A stretch of 43,874 bases of DNA, taken from NCBI GenBank assembly GCA_029259935.1, contig JAJDEH010000393.1, positions 1 to 43,874 on the forward strand, written 5' to 3'. The stretch is from Planctomycetota bacterium (GTDB lineage: Bacteria > Planctomycetota > Planctomycetia > Pirellulales > Pirellulaceae). The notes beneath the pieces are model-generated. The model was not told where the DNA came from and did not search any database. It saw nothing but the letters and a program-made list of their open reading frames with translations. The stretch's first letter is position 1; each line of letters opens with the position of its first letter. Shown piece by piece: positions 25,906-33,501 of the stretch. Made by a program: the position numbers and the translations under genes.

Positions 25906-25979
25906 GGTGACCGATGGGAGTTGAACCCACACCTTCTGCTTCACAGGCAGACGTGCCTACCGCGTACACCACGGACACC
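25906..25979 (-). tRNA. tRNA-His (anticodon GTG) with G-1:C73
   Basis: The acceptor GTGTCCG/CGGTCAC pairs with one T-T mismatch. An extra 5' G faces discriminator C, the defining identity pair of bacterial tRNA-His. The D-stem is GTG/CAC with GG in the loop. The anticodon stem TCTGC/GCAGA encloses CTGTGAA, giving GTG (25942-25944). The T-arm is GTGGG-TTCAACT-CCCAT. CCA is not encoded. First gene of the array in the direction of transcription. Confidence 0.88.
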
Positions 25980-26310
25980 ATGATGAAAGACAGTAGTTCT
26001 GCTTCAAGGTTCAGTGGACAAGGAGAGGAGGCCGACCCCGTTGGCGCGCAGCGTTCATGAATAGACGCCGGCAAAAGCACCCGTTCGGCATCCTGCCGAA
26101 CGGGTCATGGGGGAAAAGGCGCCACTCTTTTTAAGAAGTGACAACATCAGCATAGCTGACGTTCTCCTGGCGTTCAAATGAAATACGCTGCTCGCGAAGA
26201 ACGCTCAGAATCCGCGTTTTTTAGGGTTGCGAACCAAATTCCGCGACGCCCGACTTGATTGCCGTCCGTGGCCCCACTACGATCGCTGCAACGATCCTTG
26301 GGCCCCCCCT
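25980..26310. promoter_or_regulatory. Region upstream of the tRNA array and of the next plus-strand gene
   Basis: About 330 bp. On the minus strand it should contain the array promoter; no strong -35/-10 pair stands out. It also contains the long hairpin at 26079-26105. No supported gene lies in it. Confidence 0.4.
26079..26105. terminator. Perfect 12-bp hairpin upstream of the tRNA array
   Basis: ACCCGTTCGGCA and TGCCGAACGGGT form a perfect 12-bp stem with loop TCC. On the minus strand it is followed by GCTTTTGCC, a weak T-run. It resembles a strong terminator that would insulate the array from the right, but the T-run is short; a protein-binding or RNA-processing site is also possible. Confidence 0.55.
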
Positions 26311-26772
26311 ATGCTTACCGCGCCGGACAATCCCTACCAGTCACCCAAATTCAGCCCGCGCGAAAAGGTGGTTCGGTCGAAATGCTTTACGGGAATTGTG
26401 CTGGGCGGCTGGCGTGACGAGTTTATTTTTTTCGTTCCGCCGGCAACTGATCTGCGGGCCACGATCGAGAACTTTTATGTCAGCAAGGGGGCTCGTCGGG
26501 CGGGGACGGCCGAGCCGATGGTGTTTTCTCGAGGCAATCTGCTATGGAGTCTGCTGGGATTTGCCCACGAGCGCCTACTTTCGCACAGCATCCGTGTTCT
26601 GGTTGACGACGAAGACTCCCTAGCACGTGTTACGCTGCACTATCGAGTCTTTATTTCTTGCGGCCTGCGCATTCCGCCCAATCAACTGCTCGATGAAGCC
26701 GAGTTACTAGCGACTCGCCTGCGGGCGGTGGCCGATCCCGCTCAGGCGCAAACTTCCCGAGTGAAACCTTAA
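26311..26772 (+). CDS. Hypothetical protein with NPYQSP motif
   Basis: 153 residues from ATG 26311 (MLTAPDNPYQSPKFSPREKV); the longer frame from 26227 adds residues without protein-like pattern. The NPYQSP-type N-terminus is common in short planctomycete proteins, often membrane proteins, of unknown function. Here no clear membrane helix is seen: the rest (VLGGWRDEFIFFVPPAT, LLWSLLGFAHERLLSH, VTLHYRVFISCGLRIPPNQL) looks like an alpha/beta domain. It converges on the minus-strand pair at 26783. No function is suggested. Confidence 0.65.
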   Translation: MLTAPDNPYQSPKFSPREKVVRSKCFTGIVLGGWRDEFIFFVPPATDLRATIENFYVSKGARRAGTAEPMVFSRGNLLWSLLGFAHERLLSHSIRVLVDDEDSLARVTLHYRVFISCGLRIPPNQLLDEAELLATRLRAVADPAQAQTSRVKP

Positions 26773-26782
26773 GGCAAGTCCG

Positions 26783-27298
26783 TCAGTTGTTTGAACGGGA
26801 GGAATCCCAGCGGCCTAGCCCGCTTGTTCCATTTGGGCCCGTTGTGATCGGAACCTTGCCGGTCGACGGCTGAGCCGAGGAGGCACCTTGCTGGTCCCAA
26901 CGTCTTACGTTGACTTCCTCCGCCCGCCCCGTGGCCGCGTTCCACTGAATCACTCGCGGTTGGGAAGGTCTGCGCGGTGCTGGCGGCGCGGGGCGTTCTG
27001 GGGGTGGATTGATGTTGACGTTGATGTCGCGCCGCTGGCCGTCCCAATAAGGATCGTCCCATCGTCCAGGACCGTAACTGGGCCAGGTCGGCCAAGTCCC
27101 CTGGTAGAATCCAGGTCCGTACCAAGGAACCACTCGATTGATCGGGTGGCGAGCGGGCGAGGCGGGTAGGTGAACCGGGCGATCCCATCGCGAGAGCCCG
27201 TTTCCAACTCGGATCGCGCCGATCTGCCCGTCGGCCGCATTGACGGACAACAGCATGGCCGCGGTCAGCACACAGCCGATTTTTGTCTTGGCGTTCAT
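26783..27298 (-). CDS. Secreted Pro/Arg/Trp-rich hypothetical protein
   Basis: 171 residues from ATG 27298, where the signal peptide begins (MNAKTKIGCVLTAAMLLSVN, then AADGQ). The mature part is rich in Pro, Arg, Trp and Gly (VPWYGPGFYQGTWPTWPSYG, then RWDDPYWDGQRRD) and has little regular structure. This is typical of exported low-complexity planctomycete proteins. Its start overlaps the stop of the 27295-27819 gene by 4 bp (ATGA), so the two are translationally coupled. The function is unknown. Confidence 0.7.
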   Translation of the reverse strand: MNAKTKIGCVLTAAMLLSVNAADGQIGAIRVGNGLSRWDRPVHLPASPARHPINRVVPWYGPGFYQGTWPTWPSYGPGRWDDPYWDGQRRDINVNINPPPERPAPPAPRRPSQPRVIQWNAATGRAEEVNVRRWDQQGASSAQPSTGKVPITTGPNGTSGLGRWDSSRSNN

Positions 27299-27819
27299 TT
27301 TTGTTTCTTCCCGGTTTCCGCTGGTTTGTCTTCCACGATTCCCAAAACCCGTTTGGCCTTGGCCCAAGATTCCTCACGAGCTTGGTAGAACTTCTGCATG
27401 GCCAACTTGTCGCCCGACTGGACCGCCGCCATCAACAATCGGGCTTCGCGGTCCAATAAACGATAGCTCGCAATCAAATCGGCAACCGGAACTTGATTCG
27501 ATTTTCCCTTCGTTCCCGCGTCGAAATTCTTCAGCATTTGAACCGATAGGTCGCTTGTCCGGATCACGTCCTGCATGATCTTTTCGACCTTGGACGCATC
27601 GTACTCCTTCGATTTGTACAAATCGGCGGCCAGGCCGATGCAGCCAAACGTGTTGTAGATGTTCAGCGCTGCCAGTCCGCCCACCGAGTGTCGCAGCAAA
27701 TTCGCTTGCGTTTCATTGCGCGGCTTGGCCGCCGAGTCATCCGCGAACAATCGTCCGGACGATAGGAGACAGACCAACAAGGTCACGATCCTTGTCATTC
27801 GAGAATGCGTGGTCTTCAT
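27295..27819 (-). CDS. Secreted helical hypothetical protein
   Basis: 174 residues. The signal peptide is MKTTHSRMTRIVTLLVCLLS with cleavage near LFADD. The mature part is helical: NLLRHSVGGLAALNIYNTFG, LAADLYKSKEYDASKVEKIM, VADLIASYRLLDREARLLMA, and YQAREESWAKAKRVL. It ends in a Lys-rich tail. I do not recognise a named family. It is the first gene of a two-gene unit with the Pro/Arg/Trp-rich protein. Confidence 0.72.
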   Translation of the reverse strand: MKTTHSRMTRIVTLLVCLLSSGRLFADDSAAKPRNETQANLLRHSVGGLAALNIYNTFGCIGLAADLYKSKEYDASKVEKIMQDVIRTSDLSVQMLKNFDAGTKGKSNQVPVADLIASYRLLDREARLLMAAVQSGDKLAMQKFYQAREESWAKAKRVLGIVEDKPAETGKKQK

Positions 27820-27919
27820 GGATTCATCCTCCGTAAACCTTGTTCGTTGGCCCCAATGAACTCAGCCGGTCAGCCTACCATGATTCTAAAACGAATGGCA
27901 ATGTGCGCGGGCGGCGTGC

Positions 27920-28729
27920 CTACCAAAGACGCCAATCTTGCCAAATGACGACATACAGGCCGAGCGCAAGGTTGGTCACCATGTGAGCCACTACGCAGTC
28001 CCACATATTGCGGGTGCGGATCATCAGCCAGGTAATCAACGAAAACCAAACCGCGGCCGCCAGTATTTCGGCGGGATGAGCAATGACGCCGTACAGGGTT
28101 CCCACGCAGATTGCGAAGGTTGTGGCCGTTCCAAAAGTCACTTGCGGCCAATTACCGTCGATCACGAACCGCATCAAAAAGCCTCGCAAGAAGAATTCCT
28201 CGATCAGGGGGATCAACAACACCAGACCGAAAAATCGTACACCCAAAAATAACACCAGCATGATCGGCCGTCCGGTCAGTTCAACAAACGGATTGTAGCC
28301 AGACCGTTCCCCCGAACTTAGCAGGCCGCTCAAAATCGGTAACTCGCTGAGCGCCGACTCGACATTCAGGCGGCACAACAGAATCCAAGCAATGCCGCCG
28401 GCGACGCCAACGAAGACCGACAGCGGATGGACTCGAAAGGGAAACGAACGATAGACCGGCAACGCAACAAGGGCCGCCACCAGCGTCAAACTGACGCGAA
28501 TCGTGTAGAAGATGGGATAGGTCAGCCCAGCGACGGTCGACGGTTCGACGCTACCAGTGGCCGGCGGCGAGTCGATCGGTTTCGGCTCGGCCAGCCCTAA
28601 CGCCATGTACACAATGATCGGTAAGACATAGGGTAGCCAGGCCGTGGACGACGGAACTTCGGACGGACGTTCCAATTCGTCGCCCCGATCCGTGGCGGGC
28701 GCGTCTTGCTCTGCTGCCCCGCTGTTCAT
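27920..28729 (-). CDS. CPBP-family (CAAX-type) intramembrane metalloprotease
   Basis: 269 residues with about seven membrane helices. The catalytic motif is EEFFLRGFLMR with Glu177, Glu178 and Arg182; further metal ligands are probably His218 (VIAHPAE) and His249 with Asn253 (VVAHMVTN). These are the marks of the CPBP/Rce1 superfamily, which cleaves substrates within the membrane. Its start overlaps the stop of the PEP-CTERM gene by 4 bp, so the two are made together. CAAX-type protease relatives are known partners in exosortase systems, and processing of the sorting signal is a plausible role here (inference). Confidence 0.85.
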   Translation of the reverse strand: MNSGAAEQDAPATDRGDELERPSEVPSSTAWLPYVLPIIVYMALGLAEPKPIDSPPATGSVEPSTVAGLTYPIFYTIRVSLTLVAALVALPVYRSFPFRVHPLSVFVGVAGGIAWILLCRLNVESALSELPILSGLLSSGERSGYNPFVELTGRPIMLVLFLGVRFFGLVLLIPLIEEFFLRGFLMRFVIDGNWPQVTFGTATTFAICVGTLYGVIAHPAEILAAAVWFSLITWLMIRTRNMWDCVVAHMVTNLALGLYVVIWQDWRLW

Positions 28730-29499
28730 CGAGCTGGCTCGTGGTCAACGACGCGATGTGGCATCGCATGGCGATAGACAAATAGACCGCCAACCGCGAT
28801 CAAAAGCAGCCAGACCGCCATGCTGGCGGGCTCGGGAACGTGGTGCTGCTGAAGTTGGATGGTTTGGGCCGTTACGTTATCGATGGCACCGGAACCTCCC
28901 AGCCGGATCGTGGCCTTATTGAATCCAAGCGGAGCGAAAATGGGAGGAATTCGGTTGGCCGAATTGTTGCCGAAAATCGCCCCCGCCAAGTCTAGAAAGC
29001 CAACTTTTTTGACCAGATGGTCGTCAAGAAACAGAGCAACGTAGCCCGCATCCGGTTCCGTTGCATTCTCGATATCGATGAGGTCAAAACCGAAAGAGGT
29101 CATCAACTGGTCGAATGCAAAGGTAATCGAACCGGCGGGCTGACCGCCTTCGTCATCGGGCGAATCAATTAAACCGTCGCCGTCATGGTCCGTATCGTTT
29201 TCCGCCAAGATGAGCAACTTGCCCAGAAACGTGGTACTCGGCAGATTCCCGCCGCTCCAAGGATCCTCCAAATCGGGGTCGGCCGTACCGCCAAGGTGCG
29301 AATCAAAAGCGATCACCAAGTCCAGCCCCGGCTGGCGTTCGTTGATCGCCGAGATCGTGACGCCGTCGGACAACTGAAACTGCCCAGAGACAATCTCGCC
29401 ATGCGACAACGACTCGAAACCGAGAAAGACGTCGGCGGAAGCTTGTTGAAAGGAAAAGGCACAGCAAATGGCCGCGGCGAAAGATGCTCTCGTTATCAT
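28726..29499 (-). CDS. PEP-CTERM sorting-domain protein
   Basis: 257 residues from ATG 29499, with a signal peptide (MITRASFAAAICCAFSFQQA, then SADV); the longer frame from 29529 would overlap the glycosyltransferase. The C-terminus has VPEPAS (221-226), a membrane helix (MAVWLLLIAVGGLFVY) and basic residues RH, the recognition tail of exosortases, then about a dozen extra residues. NDTDHDGDGLIDSPDDEGG at about 101-119 looks like a calcium-binding DxDxDG loop. The body is beta-rich and probably extracellular. An exosortase gene lies about 2 kb away on the other strand. Confidence 0.9.
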   Translation of the reverse strand: MITRASFAAAICCAFSFQQASADVFLGFESLSHGEIVSGQFQLSDGVTISAINERQPGLDLVIAFDSHLGGTADPDLEDPWSGGNLPSTTFLGKLLILAENDTDHDGDGLIDSPDDEGGQPAGSITFAFDQLMTSFGFDLIDIENATEPDAGYVALFLDDHLVKKVGFLDLAGAIFGNNSANRIPPIFAPLGFNKATIRLGGSGAIDNVTAQTIQLQQHHVPEPASMAVWLLLIAVGGLFVYRHAMPHRVVDHEPAR

Positions 29500-29513
29500 G
29501 GGCTCCTCGTCCG

Positions 29514-30659
29514 TTAGCGCAAGCAACATCCGCCCACTACGGTCGACGCCTTGGTGGCGTGTCCGCGGAATGCCACGAGACTACTGAGAGTAAAGTTGAA
29601 TGCCGTGCCCGCCACGATGCCCAGGAAGGCAGCCACGGCTTTATGCTGATCGAAATACTCGAAACCCCAGCTTAGCCCAATCGACGTGCCCCAATTCACA
29701 CCGGCCCCCACGGCACAAGACAGACAATACAAGACATATTGGACCAATGCCGGCCGATGCTTGGCGTGCGCAAACGTCATGTTTCGATGCCACAAGAAAT
29801 TCCAAGACAACGCGGCCCAAATGCCCAACGCCCGGGCCAAGGAGAAGTTAAAAGTCCTTAGCAAGGCGAAGCAGACGGCCAGGTCGACGACCATTCCGGT
29901 CGCCCCGACCGCAAGGAACTGCAACAATCGAAATCGCCAACCCCATTTGAAATCATAGAGCCGCCGAAGATGGCGGAGGTAGTTGATTTGCTCTTTTAAC
30001 GACAGCTTGCTTTCGCCATGCAATCGATCACGAAAGTGGATCGGAATCTCGCGCACGTTCCGGCAGCCGGCCTTGACCATCAACTCAAGCCCGATCTTGT
30101 AGCCGATCGGATCGAGCTTGTCGGCGGACTCAAATCGTTCGCGATGCAGGGCAAAAAATCCGGCCATCGGGTCACTAGCGGGTGAGAGCGGCCGGGCCAG
30201 CAGGGTGGCCACCTTCGAGTTGACCCAGCGGAACAAGCCCCAGTCATCATCTGTTGCTCCGCCGTCCACATAGCGGCTGCCGATCACGAAGTCCGCGTCG
30301 CCCTCTTGTAGAGCCTTAACTAGTTCGGGGACCTTTTCCGGTGGATGAGACAAGTCGGCATCCATGACGACGACGATGGCACCTTGCGCTTGGCGCATTC
30401 CGTGGATAACGGCGCTGGATAGTCCTCGTTCATTTTGCCGAACTAGCAACTGGACCGGGTACTCTTTGCCAAGCTGCTGGCAGATCTGGACTGTCTCGTC
30501 GGGGCTGTTGTCGTCGACGATGATCATCTCGGCGTCGATCCCATCCAGCGCGGCAAACACTTGCTCGACCAACGTCGGCAAGTTTTCCGATTCGCAATAG
30601 GTCGGCACGACGATCGAAACATCGACCTTCGCGCGCGGTTCGTTAGATTCGACTGACAT
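29514..30659 (-). CDS. GT2 glycosyltransferase fused to GtrA-like membrane domain
   Basis: 381 residues from ATG 30659 (an in-frame start at 30683 adds 8). Residues 1 to about 240 are a polyprenyl-phosphate mannosyltransferase-like GT2: VSIVVPTYCESENLPTLVEQ, IIVDDNSPDET, and the metal-binding DAD in VVMDADLSHPPEKV. The rest is a GtrA-like domain with four membrane helices (LLQFLAVGATGMVVDLAVCF...), also seen in flippase-like proteins. It would charge polyprenyl phosphate with a sugar and may help move it across the membrane. It ends 15 bp before the PEP-CTERM gene start, on the same strand. Confidence 0.92.
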   Translation of the reverse strand: MSVESNEPRAKVDVSIVVPTYCESENLPTLVEQVFAALDGIDAEMIIVDDNSPDETVQICQQLGKEYPVQLLVRQNERGLSSAVIHGMRQAQGAIVVVMDADLSHPPEKVPELVKALQEGDADFVIGSRYVDGGATDDDWGLFRWVNSKVATLLARPLSPASDPMAGFFALHRERFESADKLDPIGYKIGLELMVKAGCRNVREIPIHFRDRLHGESKLSLKEQINYLRHLRRLYDFKWGWRFRLLQFLAVGATGMVVDLAVCFALLRTFNFSLARALGIWAALSWNFLWHRNMTFAHAKHRPALVQYVLYCLSCAVGAGVNWGTSIGLSWGFEYFDQHKAVAAFLGIVAGTAFNFTLSSLVAFRGHATKASTVVGGCCLR

Positions 30660-30970
30660 CCCTTGCCTGATCGCTTTCAACATGTTGGTGGGTTCCCGAG
30701 TAGGCAGCTTCGTCGCATTTGGAGAGCGATCTGTTTCTCAACCTGATTTGCTCCAATCGCAGGAGAATCGCCGATTCATACCCTTCTTCCGGACAGTCTA
30801 TACCACTATCAGTTGTCCACAAACGTAGGAGAACGGATGATCCGCAAATCCTATACCGGGGGCAGTTCGGACCACTGTTGGCGCGCTTCCTGCATGGGCG
30901 ATGCGAAGCCGAATTCGCTGAAATCATGGTCAATTGAGCGTGGGTTCCTCACGCCGGAGTCATTCGTGCC
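30660..30970. other. Divergent intergenic region
   Basis: About 310 bp between the minus-strand glycosyltransferase and the small plus-strand gene. It presumably has the promoter of the glycosyltransferase/PEP-CTERM/CPBP unit. No clear promoter or repeat was seen. Confidence 0.35.
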
Positions 30971-31171
30971 ATGCCAGAACACACTAGCGACAGAATTCCC
31001 TATCTGCCCACGGAAGATCAAATCAAAGAAGCCGCGGCGCGGATTAGAGAAAACTGGGATGAAGGGGTGTGGGAAGAGAGGATTGCTGACGATCGCTTCA
31101 AGCGAAAGCAGGTCCACCCGCCCTCGGTTCCCCGCATCGAAATACGGCCCAGCTTGCCAATTCTCAACTAA
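30971..31171 (+). CDS. Small hydrophilic hypothetical protein
   Basis: 66 residues. It reads MPEHTSDRIPYLPTEDQIKE, then AAARIRENWDEGVWEERIAD and a Lys/Arg/Pro-rich tail with VPRIEIRPSLPILN. The balanced, charged, helical composition without rare residues supports a true gene. The ribosome-binding site is weak (GGAG 11 nt upstream). There is no membrane segment. The function is unknown. It stands alone in front of the exosortase locus. Confidence 0.6.
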   Translation: MPEHTSDRIPYLPTEDQIKEAAARIRENWDEGVWEERIADDRFKRKQVHPPSVPRIEIRPSLPILN

Positions 31172-31558
31172 GGCGTGACCTCGAACGTCTTATTACACGT
31201 TGGCGCAAACATGTAAAGCAAAGGAAACACACGGGCCGACCCGTTTCCCGTTCTGGAAAACGCCACCCCGCCGGGCGGTCGGCGGCAATCGCGACGAAGT
31301 TCGAACGGGAATCCTTAACATCTTTCCAGTTAACGGTTTGCGTCCGTCAATCAGCGAAGCATTATGGCCCGTGACCCTCATCCCCAAGGGTGGGATATCA
31401 GTTTTTTCACTATGTGGGCCGGGATTTGCATTAGCCCCCCGTGCGTCGATTCGTTGTTGTCGGCGCGATTTGGATGGATCTAGTTTGGAATATCAGGGAC
31501 CGATGATACGTCCGCACTCCCGTTCGCTTTGCGCGCGACCTAACTATTCACGGCCCTT
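31172..31558. promoter_or_regulatory. Leader region of the exosortase locus
   Basis: About 390 bp without a supported gene, upstream of a long plus-strand gene run. It is the likely promoter region of the exosortase locus. Several short GC-rich inverted stretches are present (for example around 31260-31290), but none is a clear terminator or riboswitch. Confidence 0.35.
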
Positions 31559-32731
31559 TTGTTGAACCCGCCAGCCATCCACCAAGTGACAACTCCCGCC
31601 GAAAAGACGAACGCCGCTGATACCACGGACCAGGGCCAGACTTCTTCCACGGTGCTTGCTCTGCTGGCGGCGATTGGTTTGCTGGTTCCGATCTATGGGA
31701 CCACATTTATCGAGCTTGCCAGAGTGTGGGATATTGACCCCAACTACTCCCATGGCTTCGTCGTCCCCTTCGCCTGTCTGCTGATCGCGGGGTGGGCCTG
31801 GAGCCAACATGGCGGGCCGTTGCGGCGACACGTCACGGGCGGCACCGTTGTCCTGGGCGTGGGGATCCTATTAACCGGACTGCTGCTGCATTTTATCGCC
31901 CGGTTCATTGGCCTGTTGTTACTGGATGTAGTCTCGCTGATCTGTGTGTTGGCTGGCTTGCTTCGTGTTTGGGGTGGCAAGCGGGCGGCGAAGACATTTG
32001 GCTTGGCGGCAATGTTCTTGATCTTCATGGCACCCTTGCCCATCGCCTGGTACCAGCCGCTGGCCGTGGCGATGCAGCAACTGGTCAGCTCGATTTCGAC
32101 TGAATTCCTGACGACTTGCGGAGTTCCCACCTACCGCGAGGGTTACTTGATCCACCTGCCAGGTTACACGATGGAAGTCGGTGAGGCTTGCAGTGGCTTG
32201 CGGCAAATGACGGCCATCTTGGCGCTCAGTGTGGCTCTTGGTTACTTCTCAAATCGAGGGCCTTGGTATCGTTGGTCGTTGGCGCTGCTGTCCCTTCCGA
32301 TCGCGGTCGGAGCGAACTGCTTGCGGATCATGTTGACCGGGCTGATCCTTCTCTATCTAGGACGTGAATGGGCCGACGGCGTGTTCCACACCTTGGAGGG
32401 GTTGGTGATTGTTGGCGTGGCCGCCTGCATCATGCTGGTGACCGCCTGGCTGCTCGGAAAGTTGGCCGATCGCTTTCATCGCAAGACAAGCTCCACGTCG
32501 GAAGGCGACGAGCAAGTCGATGCGGAAGGAGAAGCGAAGAGACTGTCAGATGCAACCTCGAATCGGGTTGCCGGCGGCGACATTCCCCAGCGCGACGGCA
32601 ATGCCGCGAGTACGGAGATTGACAGCGGGAGCGAGTTGCCTGCTAAAAACGAACTTCCTGTTGAAGTGGATGTTCCCGGCGACGTGGTCGCCACCGCCAA
32701 TTTCAATCTGCGTGTGGCGAGGGATACATGA
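31559..32731 (+). CDS. Exosortase
   Basis: About 390 residues. No ATG is available near the start: TTG 31559, TTG 31562 or GTG 31586 are possible. About eight membrane helices. Catalytic residues are Cys211 (VGEACSGLRQM), Arg256 (GANCLRIML) and His277 (VFHTLEGLV), the triad of exosortases, which cut PEP-CTERM tails and probably transfer the protein to a surface partner. WDIDPNYSHGFVVP is the N-terminal family motif. Residues about 308-390 form a hydrophilic, acidic C-terminal tail absent from minimal exosortases. It is followed by EpsI with a 4-bp overlap. The subtype is not assigned. Confidence 0.93.
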   Translation: MLNPPAIHQVTTPAEKTNAADTTDQGQTSSTVLALLAAIGLLVPIYGTTFIELARVWDIDPNYSHGFVVPFACLLIAGWAWSQHGGPLRRHVTGGTVVLGVGILLTGLLLHFIARFIGLLLLDVVSLICVLAGLLRVWGGKRAAKTFGLAAMFLIFMAPLPIAWYQPLAVAMQQLVSSISTEFLTTCGVPTYREGYLIHLPGYTMEVGEACSGLRQMTAILALSVALGYFSNRGPWYRWSLALLSLPIAVGANCLRIMLTGLILLYLGREWADGVFHTLEGLVIVGVAACIMLVTAWLLGKLADRFHRKTSSTSEGDEQVDAEGEAKRLSDATSNRVAGGDIPQRDGNAASTEIDSGSELPAKNELPVEVDVPGDVVATANFNLRVARDT

Positions 32732-33405
32732 TGACGTATCGCATTGCGTTGACCGTTGGTTTGCTCTTGTCCGGCCTAGCGGGGCAAGTTGGATTTCGGC
32801 GGCACCTTGAATCAGCGGGTCCGCCGGAACCTGCCGCTTTGGAACAGGCACTCGCGGAATTGCCGCGGGAAATCGGTGGGTGGACGGGCCGCGACCGAGA
32901 GATCGAAGACGAGCGTCACCTGTACGGCGACGATCATCTGCAGAGAGACTATCGGCGGGCCGACGGCAAGCAAGGCCTTTCGTTGTGGATGGTCTACTCC
33001 GGCGACGGTTCGGACCGGGGACATCATCCCGAGGTCTGCATGAAGGTCGCCGGGCATGCGGAAGACACAACCGCGCGGCAGACGCTGTTCGTTGGCGAGC
33101 ATCCCGAACCGATTCAGCAGTATCGGTTTAACCGGGGTGGTGAGACTCAATGGATCTACTACTGGTACTACACGCTCCCGTTCGATTCCGACGGCTCGTT
33201 AGACGAATTTCAGACGGCCTATCGCGATTTGCGACATCGGCCCGCTAGTTTGACGGTTGAAGTTTTCGCGCCCGAGAAGGACGAGGAACACGCCGAGCAA
33301 GCGCGCCAGTTCGTGGCGGCCTTGGATGAAGCCCTGCAACGGCACCTGGGACCTTCTGCCAAGCGGGGAAGCCGCCGCTTGCCGGTCACGGTCGTAAACA
33401 GGTGA
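32728..33405 (+). CDS. EpsI-family exosortase-associated protein
   Basis: 225 residues, starting on ATGA that overlaps the exosortase stop. An N-terminal membrane helix (RIALTVGLLLSGLAGQVGF) is followed by ELPREIGGWTGRD, the VYYS-type strand SLWMVYSGDG and HHPEVCMKVAGH, the conserved HxPxVC motif of the EpsI family, then WIYYWYYTLP. EpsI domains accompany or are fused to exosortases in polysaccharide-linked systems. Their exact reaction is not settled. The coupling with the upstream gene is clear. Confidence 0.9.
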   Translation: MMTYRIALTVGLLLSGLAGQVGFRRHLESAGPPEPAALEQALAELPREIGGWTGRDREIEDERHLYGDDHLQRDYRRADGKQGLSLWMVYSGDGSDRGHHPEVCMKVAGHAEDTTARQTLFVGEHPEPIQQYRFNRGGETQWIYYWYYTLPFDSDGSLDEFQTAYRDLRHRPASLTVEVFAPEKDEEHAEQARQFVAALDEALQRHLGPSAKRGSRRLPVTVVNR

Positions 33406-33501
33406 AGCCAATGCGAAACCCGTACAACTTGTTGCCAACTAATACAAATGAATCTTTTTACAGCAAACCTTGCTCTTCCCTGCTGGAGAGGAAACTAACG
33501 G

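Noticed and set aside
31200..31565. 121-codon frame before the exosortase
   Set aside because: Arg/Pro/Cys-rich with no ribosome-binding site. It overlaps the exosortase start and looks like leader DNA.
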